Source: CAZSHX01 sp964606895 (GTDB lineage Bacteria; Bacteroidota; Ignavibacteria; Kapaibacteriales; UBA2268). Taken from it: a DNA stretch of 64,000 nt. The position numbers and the translations under genes are program-made. Where the stretch lies: assembly GCA_964606895.1 (NCBI GenBank), contig CAZSHX010000003.1, forward strand, positions 47,292 to 111,291, in the 5' to 3' direction. The notes under the pieces were generated by a model. That model did no database searches, was not told where the DNA came from, and was given only the letters and a program-made list of their open reading frames with translations. Position 1 is the stretch's first letter. Every line of letters begins with the position of its first letter. This document shows positions 7,792-18,182 of this stretch, piece after piece.

Positions 7792-10101
7792 TTATCCCAA
7801 ATTCTTTCTTGCTTCATTCAAGCCTTTCAAAACGACATCTTCGGGAATTGCAATATCAAATCCTGTTTTGGGAACGCCTTTTTTGGCTCGTATTCTTTTT
7901 AGAACCTCGAGAAAACATTGTTCAGATTCTCTGAATCTGCCTAAGTAAAAGAGTGAATAAGCTTTCAGGTGCATTCCATAAACCTGCTCAGGTGCTTTCT
8001 CAAGAGATTTTTCAGCCCATTGAAGTGCTTCATCGTATTTTTTCTGCCCTCCCAATATCTGGCATAAAGTTGCCGAAGCAGAGGCATAAACAGAAGGGGA
8101 CAAATCATCAAGATTCAGAGAAAAGCGAATTGCATTTTCAGCTTCTGCACGAAGATTCATTTGAGCAAGAGTTTGCCCAAGCTGATACCATGCATAAGCA
8201 TTCAGCGGTTCTTCCTTGACGTGTTCTATAAGCAGAGAGTAATTTCGCTTAACTTTTTGCTCCATTACCTCACGGGTTTGGTTGTAACCAAGGTGAATAA
8301 TGACTAAATCTGAGTTTACAACTGCTTTCCCCAAAGCAAAAAGCGAAGGAGTAATCTGCTCGTGAACCCTGCCCTGAAAATTAATCTTCGGATAGCCGTA
8401 GTTTCTGAAAAGTCTTGGATAGCCGCCACTGTGCATTTCAGTTGCACCGTCTATCTGTATATGGTTGCTTTCTATTGTAATAATAAATCCGTCAATATCA
8501 TCGGGAGTCTGCTGAATCATATTTTTTATAGAAACCGAAGAATTCGGCGATAACCTTTCGTCAGCATCCATATATAAAATCCATGAACCTGTACTGTGTT
8601 TCAAAGATTCATTACGTGCGGCGGCAAAATCATTTATCCATTTGAAATCAAAAATTTTTGCATTGAATTTTTGTGCAATTTTCTTTGTATTGTCGGTGGA
8701 GCCTGTATCAATTATTACTATTTCATCAACTGCTCCCTGAACACTTTGCAAACATCCTTCCAGCATCAGTTCTTCGTTTTTGACAATCATTGCAAGAGTT
8801 ATCAATGGTTTTGAACTGTTGGGTTGAAAATTTCCGGAATTCTGAGTTTGAATATTCTGATTGGTATCAGGTAAATTTATAGCATGCTTAATCTGCTCAA
8901 GATATCCGGGAAGTGAAGGATTATCAGGTTGTATAGATAATGCTTTTTCAATTAATTGCTTGGCTTTAGGATAGTTTTTGTTATTATACTCAACATTTGC
9001 AATTCCAACCAAATTGCTGACATCTTTTGGATTGATATCATTGCCTTGTTTAAAAAACACCATGGCATTTTCGTAATCTTTCAATCCTACATAGCATTTG
9101 CCAATTCTGAAAGCAAGCTGTTCAATCGGGAGATAATAATCTCCTGCAATATGAGCATTAAGTTCAGGCGACCTCTGAGCCTCATCCATTTTAAAATATG
9201 CTTCAAGAGCAGGTGCGTAATTGTGTTGAGCAGTTAAAGTTTCGCCATAAATAAAATTTGCAAAAGACTGCTTTGGAATTACTTTAAGCGACAATAAACA
9301 GCGTTCGATTGCCGTATCGTAATTTCCCAGCTGATAAGAAATTACAGCACCGAAATTCAGAGCCTGAGGGTAAACTGCACTGTCAGTGTTAACAATTGTC
9401 AAGCATTTTCTTATGTCCTGCTCAGCTTGTGCAAGATTACCAAGAGCAAGAAAAGTTTTGGCTCGTTGGAATATATTATAAGCATTATTTGGGTCTGAAG
9501 TTAAAGTTAAATTAAGTAAATCCAGATTTCTGATTTGCTTTTTTCTCATTTCATCCGGAGAATGAGCATAACCCAGATGTGTAATTTTCAATGGAGTAGC
9601 TTCAATTTTCAAACCCAACTTTAATATTGGGTCAACTACTTGTTCATGAATAATCCCATAGAACCGAATATCCCTATGATTTATAAATAGCCTGAGCAGA
9701 TTACTGATGTAAGTATCCAAACTTCCGTCTTTTCTGGTCGCGGTTGAAACTACTTCAATCAACCAGCCGCCGGTATTGGATTTAGACGAATTCAAAACGG
9801 GGATTAGAAGTTCAGGATTGGTAATCCTTTCGTCAGCATCCAAACTGAGAATATATTTATTTGTTGCATGGCTTAAAGCAATGTTACGAGCTTTGGAAAA
9901 ATCATTTTCCCACTTTTCTCTGATTACCTTGCATCCAAAACTTTCAGCAATAGAGATAGTTTTATCATTCGATCCGGTATCAACAACAATTATTTCATCA
10001 GCTATTCCTCGGATTGACCGAAGGCAATCCGGCAACATTTTTTCTTCATTTTTAGCAATAATACAAACTGATAGTTTTCCTGAAACTCTGTTATTTTCCA
10101 T
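7792..10101 (-). CDS. Double GT2 glycosyltransferase with TPR repeats
   Basis: 769 aa containing two glycosyltransferase family 2 domains in tandem. The first (about 8-230) has VCIIAKNEE, the IIVVDTGSND nucleotide-binding strand and LSLDADER (DxD, 88-92). The second (about 433-640) repeats the pattern: AMIVKNEE, IVIIDTGSTDNT, YMDADER. TPR-like helices follow each domain (about 190-420 and 640-750). No membrane segment is visible, so it is probably a cytosolic enzyme adding sugars to a glycan or protein. The acceptor is unknown. GT2-TPR proteins are common in this phylum. Both DxD motifs are intact, so both domains may be active. Confidence 0.88.
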   Translation of the reverse strand: MENNRVSGKLSVCIIAKNEEKMLPDCLRSIRGIADEIIVVDTGSNDKTISIAESFGCKVIREKWENDFSKARNIALSHATNKYILSLDADERITNPELLIPVLNSSKSNTGGWLIEVVSTATRKDGSLDTYISNLLRLFINHRDIRFYGIIHEQVVDPILKLGLKIEATPLKITHLGYAHSPDEMRKKQIRNLDLLNLTLTSDPNNAYNIFQRAKTFLALGNLAQAEQDIRKCLTIVNTDSAVYPQALNFGAVISYQLGNYDTAIERCLLSLKVIPKQSFANFIYGETLTAQHNYAPALEAYFKMDEAQRSPELNAHIAGDYYLPIEQLAFRIGKCYVGLKDYENAMVFFKQGNDINPKDVSNLVGIANVEYNNKNYPKAKQLIEKALSIQPDNPSLPGYLEQIKHAINLPDTNQNIQTQNSGNFQPNSSKPLITLAMIVKNEELMLEGCLQSVQGAVDEIVIIDTGSTDNTKKIAQKFNAKIFDFKWINDFAAARNESLKHSTGSWILYMDADERLSPNSSVSIKNMIQQTPDDIDGFIITIESNHIQIDGATEMHSGGYPRLFRNYGYPKINFQGRVHEQITPSLFALGKAVVNSDLVIIHLGYNQTREVMEQKVKRNYSLLIEHVKEEPLNAYAWYQLGQTLAQMNLRAEAENAIRFSLNLDDLSPSVYASASATLCQILGGQKKYDEALQWAEKSLEKAPEQVYGMHLKAYSLFYLGRFRESEQCFLEVLKRIRAKKGVPKTGFDIAIPEDVVLKGLNEARKNLG

Positions 10102-10217
10102 ATTTTTCCGATTATAATATTATTTAGCATTCTTTTAAAAAAAGTGTAACTTTTTTCCTGTAAAAAACATCTTTATATATTGGCACAAGAAGTAATTTAA
10201 AATAAATATAAATTTAC

Positions 10218-10225
10218 TAATTTTG
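10218..10225 (+). promoter_or_regulatory. TAATTTTG, possible Bacteroidota-type -7 box
   Basis: Matches TAnnTTTG about 65 bp upstream of the cargo gene at 10291. No TTG sits at the ideal -33 distance, so confidence is low. Confidence 0.3.
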
Positions 10226-10290
10226 TAATAATAAATGACGATAATATTTATTATGATGTTGATTTTTTATAATATAAATTTTGGGATTCT

Positions 10291-13200
10291 ATGAAGACTC
10301 GTTTTTTAAAAAGTTTTGTTCCTCAAACTGCATTGATTTTAATAGCAGTATTTTTAGTGAATTTCAGCAATGGATTGTCTCAGGCGTGGATAAAACCTGT
10401 GGATGCTGAAAAACCTTTTTCATTTCCTGAAGCTCAGCAAAAATTCAATGAATATTGGAAAGATAAAAAACCTGCCAAAGGTTCGGGTTGGAAAGTTTTC
10501 AAAAGACTCGAATGGTTTTGGGAGCAAAGGTTGTACCCTTACAACGAAATGCCCGATGCAAACAGAATTTATAAGGACTGGAATAATTATCTTGAAAATA
10601 AAAAGTCAAGTGATAAAATGAATTCCAAAGCAGACTGGAAATTTTTAGGACCTACACAAAAACCCCAAACGAAACCGGGTGAAATTCCTCCTGGCATTGG
10701 TAGAATCAACTGTGTGGCTTTCGATCCTTCGAATCCCAATATTCTTTGGGCAGGAGCCGCTTTTGCCGGAGTTTGGAAATCAACAAACGGCGGTTCAACA
10801 TGGACAACATTTCCACAAACAGATTTTATGGCTGTTGGAGTTTCGGATATTGGAGTAGCACCCTCAGCACCAAATACCATTTATGTTGCAACCGGAGATG
10901 CTGAATCCGGAGGATTTTTCGGACAAAATTTCTCATTCAGTATAGGAATATTGAAATCTACCGATGGTGGAGCATCTTGGAAGCAAACAGGATTACAGGC
11001 TCCACAATCAAATACGTTGCTAATCAATAGACTGCTTGTTCATCCTACCGACCCAAATACAGTTTATATGGGTTCCAATGCAGGTGTTTATAAAACTGTT
11101 GACGGTGGTACTAACTGGACTCAGATAAGTGCAGAAATTTGCCGCGATTTGGAATTCAAACCTACCGACCCGACAATCCTTTACGCCTCAATTATCAATA
11201 GTGGTGTATATTCAATTAGAAAATATACAGTAGCATCAGGTCAATGGTCAAGACAACTTGAATTTGCCCAAAATGAAGTTGCAAGAATTGCATTAACTAC
11301 TTCAAAAGGGAATGCTTCCTATGTTTATGCTGTTGTTGCAGGAGCAGATATGGGATTCCATTCATTCTGGAAAACTACAAACGAAGGCACAACTTGGACA
11401 AAAATTTCAGATAAATCCAAAACACCTAATTTATTGTCATTCGAATTCGATGGCAGTACAGCAGGAGGGCAAGGGATGTACGATCTGGCTTTGACTGCGG
11501 ATCCTGTTGACCCAAAAACAGTTTATGTCGGTGGAGTGAATATTTGGAAATCAACCGACGGAGGTAGTAAATGGAATTTATTAGCTGATTGGACAGGTTA
11601 TTACGCTCCATGGGTTCATGCTGACCATCATTATCTCGATTTTTCACCAAATGGAACATTGTTCTCGGCGAATGACGGAGGTTTGCAAAAATCTTCAAAT
11701 TACGGAACCAACTGGACAGATATTAGTAATGGTTTAGCCGTAATGCAATTCTATCGTTTAGCAACATCGAAAACTGATGCCGACTTCATTATTGCAGGTG
11801 CTCAGGACAATGGAACAAACAAATTAAACGGTGGTGTTTGGCAAAATATTCAGGGCGGCGACGGAATGGAGTGCTTGATTGATTATTCAGATGCTAAATA
11901 TATTTATGCCTCTCTTTATTATGGAGAATTAACCCGATCAGTGGATGGCGGTAATACTTTCACTCAAATGTTTGACCCAAAAAAAGTCAATGAACAAGGC
12001 GGATGGGTAACACCGATGATTATGCATCCCTCAGATCCTAAAATACTTTTTGCAGGATTACACAATATTTGGAAAACAACCGATAGAGGAGTTAATTGGG
12101 GACCAATTTCAAATTTTGCCGGAAACGGTAATTTCAGAGCTCTTACAATTGCACCTTCAAATCCGAATTATATATATGCGGCGGCTTATAACCAATTAGT
12201 TCAATCAACTAATGGGGGAACAAGCTGGAATATTACTTACACTGCTGAAGTTCAAATCAGTTATATTGTTGTTGATCCCACCAAACCCGACAGAATTTGG
12301 TTAGCACTATCAGGTTTTAAGGACGGGTCAAAAGTGCTTAAAATTGATAATGGAACATTGACCAATGTCTCAGGAACCCTTCCAAATGTTCCGGTAAATT
12401 GTATAGTTTACCAGAATAATTCGGTAGAAAGACTTTATATCGGGACTGATATTGGAGTGTTTACCCGCGATAAAAGTTCAAAAGATTGGGAGTTATTCAA
12501 TGATGGATTACCGCCTGTAGTAATTAATGAACTTGAAATTCATTATGGTGGGCAAAAGCTCAGAGCCGCAACTTATGCAAGAGGATTGTGGGAGACTAAA
12601 CTTTCAGACTGTGATATTCAAACTCCTGATATTGTTGTGACAGGTAAAACAAATATTTGCAAAGGTGATTCTACCATTTTAGAATGTTCAGGTGATTTTG
12701 CATCTTACAAATGGTCGAGCGGACAATCATCAAAAAAAATTACAGTTAAAACTGCCGGTTCATTCAGTTGCCTTGTGACTGATGCCAAGAAATGCGAAGC
12801 TACTTCTATCCTTGTAACAATTACAGTGAATGACCCACCCGATATTACGATCAAAGCACTTTCCAAACATCCGTTCTGCGAAGGGGACAGTGTTCAGCTA
12901 AGCGGACCCGGGTTGCAGTATTCCACAGTCAATTGGTCAAACGGTGAAACAGTAAGGAAAATTTGGGTGAAGAAACCCGGTCCATTAACGGTTACAGGTC
13001 TGACGTCATCAGGTTGTTCGAAAGTATCTCCTACATTTGTTGTTGAGATGCTTCCGAAACCATCAAAACCAATCATAACTAAATCGGGAGAAGAACTGAT
13101 TTCGAGTGATGCACTATCGTATCAGTGGTTTTTTAATGGAGATTCAATTCCCGGAGCAAATAAGAAGAATCTGATGCCTGCAAAATCAGGAAAATATAAA

Positions 13201-13536
13201 GTTGAAACAGGTGATAATAAGGATTGCAAAAACACATCTGATGAATTTGCTTATGGAACAGATGCAGTTGAGCAAAATGTAAATAGCCAATTTATACGAA
13301 TTATGCCAAATCCCTCGAAAGACTTTTTCAATCTCGAAATAAATGGTGAATTTCAAGGGGATGTTACTCTATCAGTAACGAATTTACTTGGAATCGAATT
13401 GTTCTCTGCTAAGGAAGTATATGCCGGAAATTCATTTTTCAAACAGCTTGATTTGTCAAAATTTCCAACAGGAGTCTATTTTGTCAAAATTGGATTGAAT
13501 ACAGGCATAATTATAAAAACTATAACAAAAGATTAA
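10291..13536 (+). CDS. Secreted Asp-box (VPS10/sortilin-like) protein with T9SS sorting domain
   Basis: 1081 aa. A signal peptide (about 1-31, ending NGLSQ) is followed by a large beta-propeller region with many Asp-box motifs: STNGGSTW, STDGGASW, TVDGGTNW, STDGGSKW, SVDGGNTF and STNGGTSW. From about residue 770 come Ig-like segments with paired cysteines (CKGDSTILEC, SSGQSSKKITV, PFCEGDSVQL). The C-terminus has the form of a type A T9SS sorting signal: IMPNPSKDFFNLE, then VTNLLGIEL, then FPTGVYFVKI. The protein is therefore probably exported through the outer membrane and attached or released. A paralogue follows directly, suggesting duplication. The function may be adhesion, carbohydrate binding or hydrolysis; no catalytic set could be assigned. 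Confidence 0.88.
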   Translation: MKTRFLKSFVPQTALILIAVFLVNFSNGLSQAWIKPVDAEKPFSFPEAQQKFNEYWKDKKPAKGSGWKVFKRLEWFWEQRLYPYNEMPDANRIYKDWNNYLENKKSSDKMNSKADWKFLGPTQKPQTKPGEIPPGIGRINCVAFDPSNPNILWAGAAFAGVWKSTNGGSTWTTFPQTDFMAVGVSDIGVAPSAPNTIYVATGDAESGGFFGQNFSFSIGILKSTDGGASWKQTGLQAPQSNTLLINRLLVHPTDPNTVYMGSNAGVYKTVDGGTNWTQISAEICRDLEFKPTDPTILYASIINSGVYSIRKYTVASGQWSRQLEFAQNEVARIALTTSKGNASYVYAVVAGADMGFHSFWKTTNEGTTWTKISDKSKTPNLLSFEFDGSTAGGQGMYDLALTADPVDPKTVYVGGVNIWKSTDGGSKWNLLADWTGYYAPWVHADHHYLDFSPNGTLFSANDGGLQKSSNYGTNWTDISNGLAVMQFYRLATSKTDADFIIAGAQDNGTNKLNGGVWQNIQGGDGMECLIDYSDAKYIYASLYYGELTRSVDGGNTFTQMFDPKKVNEQGGWVTPMIMHPSDPKILFAGLHNIWKTTDRGVNWGPISNFAGNGNFRALTIAPSNPNYIYAAAYNQLVQSTNGGTSWNITYTAEVQISYIVVDPTKPDRIWLALSGFKDGSKVLKIDNGTLTNVSGTLPNVPVNCIVYQNNSVERLYIGTDIGVFTRDKSSKDWELFNDGLPPVVINELEIHYGGQKLRAATYARGLWETKLSDCDIQTPDIVVTGKTNICKGDSTILECSGDFASYKWSSGQSSKKITVKTAGSFSCLVTDAKKCEATSILVTITVNDPPDITIKALSKHPFCEGDSVQLSGPGLQYSTVNWSNGETVRKIWVKKPGPLTVTGLTSSGCSKVSPTFVVEMLPKPSKPIITKSGEELISSDALSYQWFFNGDSIPGANKKNLMPAKSGKYKVETGDNKDCKNTSDEFAYGTDAVEQNVNSQFIRIMPNPSKDFFNLEINGEFQGDVTLSVTNLLGIELFSAKEVYAGNSFFKQLDLSKFPTGVYFVKIGLNTGIIIKTITKD

Positions 13537-13573
13537 AATAATGTTATTAAAATTAAAATCACAAAGAATTAAA

Positions 13574-16500
13574 ATGAAAAAAGTGTTAAATATCGTTACG
13601 ATTGTTTTGTGTGTGCTTTTTGCAGGTTATACTGCAGATTCACAAACTCAGTTACAGAATTTGGCAAAACAAAGCAATCCAAAATTTGAAGATGTCCGTA
13701 ATGCTTCAGAAGCAATTTGGAAAGACATTCCTGTTGACCAAAGAAAAGGTTGGAAACAGTTTAAAAGATGGGAATATTTTTGGCAGAGCAGATTGAATCC
13801 TGATGGGACTTTCCCAAATTCAAATCAATTGATGAATTCAATAAAATCAGTTCAGGTTCAAAATCAGAAATCAAGTGATAAAATGCAGGGTAATGTTCCT
13901 CAATGGAAATCACTCGGACCAAAAGTTAATCCAAACAGCGGTTCAACAGAACTTGGCATTGGCAGACTAAATGTTATCAGATTCAACCCTGTAAATTCCA
14001 AAATAATTTGGGCAGGTTCTGCCGGCGGAGGATTATGGCGGTCTTTAAACGGCGGTAAAAATTGGGAGACTTTTGCGTTCACCCAATTTCTTTCATTAGG
14101 TGTATCGGATATTGCAATATCTATGTCAAATCCAAGCACAATTTATGTTGCAACCGGTGATGCTGACGGTATTGGCGGCGGTGGGGGTAATTCTTATAGT
14201 ATTGGTGTTATTAAATCTATTGATAATGGTTTAACCTGGGAGGTCACAAATCTGAATTATGGATTTGCTAATCAAAAGTTAGTTTCTCGACTGCTTGTTG
14301 ATCCTAAGAACTCCAATATCCTTTTAGCCGCTACAATCGAAGGTATTTTCAAAACTACTGATGGGGGAGCAAGTTGGGCAAGAAAATCGGATAATATTTA
14401 TTTCAAAGATATGGAATTCAAACCCGATGACCCGAACGTAATTTATTCTGTAACAAATGGTTGGTCCGGAACATGCACAATTTTTAAATCTGTTGATATG
14501 GGAGAAACCTGGAAACAAGGTTATTCAGTCTCCGGAACGTCAAGAATTGCCCTGGCTGTAACTTCGGCAAATTCAAATAATGTTTATGCAGTATGTGCCG
14601 CATCAAATAGTTCCTTTCATTCCTTTTTGAAATCAGATGACGAAGGTGAAACATGGACTAATCTATATGACAATAACAAAGGAGTTAATCTTTTGGGTAG
14701 GGAAGATGGTACAGGTAATGACCGGTATGTTGGACAAGGCTGGTATGACCTTTGTTTAGCCATTTCGCCTTTTGACGAAAATGAAATATTTGTTGGTGGT
14801 GTCAATATCTGGAAATCAACAACCGGAGGTTCAAGTTGGACATTAAATGCTCATTGGTATGGCGGGCAGGGTGGAAAACCTTATGTCCATGCAGACCAGC
14901 ATGACCTTATTTATGATGAAAATGATGGATATTTATATTCCGCAAATGATGGAGGAATTGACCGGACAATGGACGGAGGAGTGAAATGGACTAATTTTAA
15001 TAATGGCATGAATATTACTCAATATTATAGAATTGCCTGTTCGGCGCAAGACTCAAATGTTATTTATGGCGGTGCTCAGGATAATGGTTCCCATAGATAT
15101 GAAAAGGGTACATGGACGAAGGTTTATGGCGGTGATGGGATGAACTGTGAGGTTGATTGGGTTGACCCATTGACCGCTTATGTTTCACTTTACAACGGAG
15201 CATTGTACCGGACTACAAATGGCTTTTCTTTTTCAAAAATGGACATTACCTCTGAAGGTGGGGCATGGGTAACTCCATTTATTATAAGTCCAATAAATCA
15301 TTTTGTTCTATATGCCGGATTTAAAAATGTATGGAAATCTGAAGACGGCGGAAGGAAATGGAGTAAACTTTATTCTTTGAATAATAACACGACTCTTCGC
15401 TCCCTTGCGGCGGCTCCATCTGATTCAAATACAATTTATGCCGCTACTTACAATACTTTATGGGTAACTTATGATGGCGGTAAATCATGGACTACAATTC
15501 CTAACGTACCGGAAAGTATATCATCAATTGCTGTTGACCCGAAAAACGCAAAGAGGTTCTGGCTTACTAATGATGGTTTTAATGACAAAAATAAAGTATT
15601 TGAATATAATGGAGATACGAAAACGAATATTTCAGGAAATCTCCCAAATTTACCGGTTAATTGCGTTACTTATCAAAAAGATTCTCCAGACAGACTCTAT
15701 ATTGGAACCGACATTGGAGTTTATTATAGTGATTATGGTTCCGCTAACTGGGAACCTTTTGGCGAGGGATTGCCAAATTTGATTGTTAATGATATTGAAA
15801 TTCATTATGGTTCAAGCAAATTACTAATTGCTACTTACGGTAGAGGTGTTTGGGAAACTAATATTATCAATTGTAATCTTTCGGAACCACAGGTAAAAAC
15901 AATCGGGAAGACTGTCTTTTGCTGGGGGGATTCTGTAATCCTTGAATCTGTAGGCGATTATCAGGATCTTTACTGGTCAACGGGAGAAAAAACTAAAAGA
16001 ATTACTGTTAAAGAATCAGGTGATTATAATATTACAATTGTTGACCCATCAGGTTGCAAAGCCAGTTCAAAGGCAATTATTGTTGATGTTAAATCTGCTT
16101 CTCCTATTCAAATTAAGCCAATTGGTAAATTTCCTGTTTGTGAAGGCGATGTTATCAGTCTTGAACTGAATGTACCTATGGGATTCAATAAATATCTTTG
16201 GTCAACCGGAGATACTATAAGGAGAATAAAAATAACCCAACCCGGAAAATATAATGTTACTGCAACTACGTCAGATGGATGTTTTTCAACTGACAGCTTT
16301 GAAATTATTATATATCCAAGACCTGAAAAGCCTAATATTATAAGATACTGGTATAAACTTCTCAAGGCTTCTGATGCCTTGTCATTCCAATGGTATCTGG
16401 ATGGAAAAATCATTTCCGGTGCAACAGATCAGATTCTTGAAATTGATAAGCTTGGGGACTATACTGTTCAGATTTCCGATAAAAATGGTTGTACAAACAC

Positions 16501-16798
16501 TTCGGAATTGTATAATGTTATTTCAGGTGTTGAAGAAAATTCAATTATAGGAGAAAATGTTTATATTTACCCAAATCCAAATGACGGAAATTTTGATTTA
16601 ACAATCAAATCTGACAAAATGGATAATTACAAAGTTTCTATTCAGAATATTTTGGGTTTAACCATTCAGGAATTGTCATTTAGTATTGATAAAAAATGGT
16701 CGGGACAGATTGATTTAACCAAATATTCTGCCGGAGTTTACAATGTTATTATAAAAAATTCTTTTGAAACTAAAGTTTTAAAGGTTATTAAAAACTAA
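13574..16798 (+). CDS. Paralogous secreted Asp-box protein with T9SS sorting domain
   Basis: 1074 aa from the ATG at 13574. This start puts the signal peptide (MKKVLNIVTIVLCVLFAGYT) at the N-terminus, whereas the in-frame ATG at 13541 would add 11 charged residues. It is collinear with the preceding gene: the same RKGWKQFKRWEYFW segment after the signal, the same propeller with Asp boxes (SLNGGKNW, STTGGSSW, TMDGGVKW, SEDGGRKW, TYDGGKSW), the same Ig-like cysteine modules, and a T9SS-type end (IYPNPNDGNFDL ... YSAGVYNVII). The two genes are 37 bp apart, and ruvA begins 6 bp after this stop, so the three are probably one transcript. Confidence 0.87.
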   Translation: MKKVLNIVTIVLCVLFAGYTADSQTQLQNLAKQSNPKFEDVRNASEAIWKDIPVDQRKGWKQFKRWEYFWQSRLNPDGTFPNSNQLMNSIKSVQVQNQKSSDKMQGNVPQWKSLGPKVNPNSGSTELGIGRLNVIRFNPVNSKIIWAGSAGGGLWRSLNGGKNWETFAFTQFLSLGVSDIAISMSNPSTIYVATGDADGIGGGGGNSYSIGVIKSIDNGLTWEVTNLNYGFANQKLVSRLLVDPKNSNILLAATIEGIFKTTDGGASWARKSDNIYFKDMEFKPDDPNVIYSVTNGWSGTCTIFKSVDMGETWKQGYSVSGTSRIALAVTSANSNNVYAVCAASNSSFHSFLKSDDEGETWTNLYDNNKGVNLLGREDGTGNDRYVGQGWYDLCLAISPFDENEIFVGGVNIWKSTTGGSSWTLNAHWYGGQGGKPYVHADQHDLIYDENDGYLYSANDGGIDRTMDGGVKWTNFNNGMNITQYYRIACSAQDSNVIYGGAQDNGSHRYEKGTWTKVYGGDGMNCEVDWVDPLTAYVSLYNGALYRTTNGFSFSKMDITSEGGAWVTPFIISPINHFVLYAGFKNVWKSEDGGRKWSKLYSLNNNTTLRSLAAAPSDSNTIYAATYNTLWVTYDGGKSWTTIPNVPESISSIAVDPKNAKRFWLTNDGFNDKNKVFEYNGDTKTNISGNLPNLPVNCVTYQKDSPDRLYIGTDIGVYYSDYGSANWEPFGEGLPNLIVNDIEIHYGSSKLLIATYGRGVWETNIINCNLSEPQVKTIGKTVFCWGDSVILESVGDYQDLYWSTGEKTKRITVKESGDYNITIVDPSGCKASSKAIIVDVKSASPIQIKPIGKFPVCEGDVISLELNVPMGFNKYLWSTGDTIRRIKITQPGKYNVTATTSDGCFSTDSFEIIIYPRPEKPNIIRYWYKLLKASDALSFQWYLDGKIISGATDQILEIDKLGDYTVQISDKNGCTNTSELYNVISGVEENSIIGENVYIYPNPNDGNFDLTIKSDKMDNYKVSIQNILGLTIQELSFSIDKKWSGQIDLTKYSAGVYNVIIKNSFETKVLKVIKN

Positions 16799-16804
16799 AA
16801 AATT

Positions 16805-17407
16805 ATGATTGCCAGATTAAAAGGAAAATTAGCTCAAAAAGGTTCAACCGAAGTTATTATTGACTGCGGCGGTGTCGGATATTTGGTATTTGTTTCTGTA
16901 AATACTTCATCGCAATTGCCCGCTGAGGGAGAGGACGTTGTTCTGTTAACTCTGTTAATCCCTCGCGAAGATGCTCTGCAACTTTTTGGATTTATAAATG
17001 ATGAGGAAAGAGAAGCTTTCAAGCTTTTAATCTCCATATCCGGCATAGGACCCAAGATTGCAATGGGTGTTCTGTCGTCGTTAACTGTATCTGACCTTCA
17101 GCAATACATTCTTTCGGGTAACATTGTATCTTTGCAAAAGATGCCCGGTATCGGCAAGAAAACAGCCGAAAGGATTCATCTTGAGCTGAAGGATAAAATT
17201 TCCAAACTTGGAATTTCCGATAAATCAATGCCCGGTGGAATTACAAATCTGATTCGTTCAGAAGCTGTTTCGGCATTGATTGCTTTGGGTTATTCAAGTG
17301 CTATAGCAGAAAAAGCTGTTAGAAAAGTCTATGAAGGTGAGAACAGCGAAGGATTAACTGCAGAAAATTTAATCAGAAAATCATTAAAAATTGCAGTAAG
17401 TATATAG
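16805..17407 (+). CDS. ruvA: Holliday junction branch migration protein RuvA
   Basis: 200 aa, normal length. The N-terminal OB-fold starts MIARLKGKLA and includes DCGGVGY. Helix-hairpin-helix pairs follow: LISISGIGPKIAMGVLS (about 76-92) and LQKMPGIGKKTAERI (about 108-122). The C-terminal UBA-like domain that contacts RuvB carries ALIALGYSSAIAEKAV. RuvA binds Holliday junctions with RuvBC in the cytoplasm. No ruvB or ruvC lies in the window. The start is only 6 bp after a cargo-protein stop codon, so translation may depend partly on the upstream gene. An intrinsic terminator lies immediately after. Confidence 0.95.
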   Translation: MIARLKGKLAQKGSTEVIIDCGGVGYLVFVSVNTSSQLPAEGEDVVLLTLLIPREDALQLFGFINDEEREAFKLLISISGIGPKIAMGVLSSLTVSDLQQYILSGNIVSLQKMPGIGKKTAERIHLELKDKISKLGISDKSMPGGITNLIRSEAVSALIALGYSSAIAEKAVRKVYEGENSEGLTAENLIRKSLKIAVSI

Positions 17408-17425
17408 CATATATGGTTCGAATAG

Positions 17426-17467
17426 AAAAGGGATGTTATTAGTAACTATATGACATCCCTTTTTTTA
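17426..17467. terminator. Intrinsic terminator after ruvA (bidirectional)
   Basis: AAAGGGATGT and ACATCCCTTT form a perfect 10-bp stem with a 16-nt loop, flanked by an A-run on the left and a T-run on the right. It can serve ruvA on the plus strand and the lipoprotein gene on the minus strand. Confidence 0.85.
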
Positions 17468-17487
17468 TAAAAATCTGCTGAAAAAGA

Positions 17488-18102
17488 TTAGAAGTAATTA
17501 ACTAAATACTTGCTCAAATCTTTTCCGAGTTTTGCATAAGCTTCCATGATTCTTGTTCCGGTATCAAAATCATATCCACCGAAGGAAGCACCCTGAACTT
17601 TATCATGCTGTAATTTTGCAAGTACTTTACCAGGATTTTTAGTTTCAACAAATGTAATATCCACATTAATGTGGGCATTTTTTCTGGAAATATAGATATT
17701 ATACCCGGGTTCTGTATATACAGTATGTATAATCATTGTATATTTAGCATCATCCCAGCCTGTATCGCCGTTAACATTGATTTTGCCCATATATTTATTG
17801 AACAATTCTTCAAATTTAGGCTGGAATCTTGTTGCTCTGTCGTTAACCCATGCTTTTCTCCAGTTATCACCTTTGCCGGGTTCTTTGTCGTTGTATTCGG
17901 TAACTTTTTTGTTGATGTATTCTTCTTCTTTTTCGAATTTACCTACACCCATATTGCTATAGTCATATTTAATTTTTATCTTGCCCTGACCTTTTAGGAA
18001 ACCAAGGTCACCTTCTACCATCTTAATTCCACCGCATGATGACAGCAGAAAAGAAATTGCAAAAACAGCTGTAATAATTGCTGTAAATTTTAAATGTTTC
18101 AT
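17488..18102 (-). CDS. Putative lipoprotein of unknown function
   Basis: 204 aa starting MKHLKFTAIITAVF, with a lipobox FLLSSC|GG, so it is predicted to be acylated and membrane anchored. AAGGAG lies 7 nt upstream of ATG 18102, which is why I reject the longer ORF beginning at 18135. The mature part is rich in Lys and aromatic residues, with MIIHTVYTEPGYNIYISRK followed by a GASFGGYDFDTGTRI loop. I do not recognise the family. It is the last gene of a reverse-strand set of three envelope proteins (18102, 18803, 19559). Confidence 0.75.
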   Translation of the reverse strand: MKHLKFTAIITAVFAISFLLSSCGGIKMVEGDLGFLKGQGKIKIKYDYSNMGVGKFEKEEEYINKKVTEYNDKEPGKGDNWRKAWVNDRATRFQPKFEELFNKYMGKINVNGDTGWDDAKYTMIIHTVYTEPGYNIYISRKNAHINVDITFVETKNPGKVLAKLQHDKVQGASFGGYDFDTGTRIMEAYAKLGKDLSKYLVNYF

Positions 18103-18182
18103 TCGAAACTCCTTAAATTTGTAAAAAAAAATCAAAAATTAGAAATCATTATTTATCAACTTTGACTAATTCAAAATCTTTG

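Noticed and set aside
7953..10117. Forward-strand ORFs within the glycosyltransferase gene
   Set aside because: They are shadows of the 769-aa reverse-strand gene, whose GT2 and TPR motifs are unmistakable.
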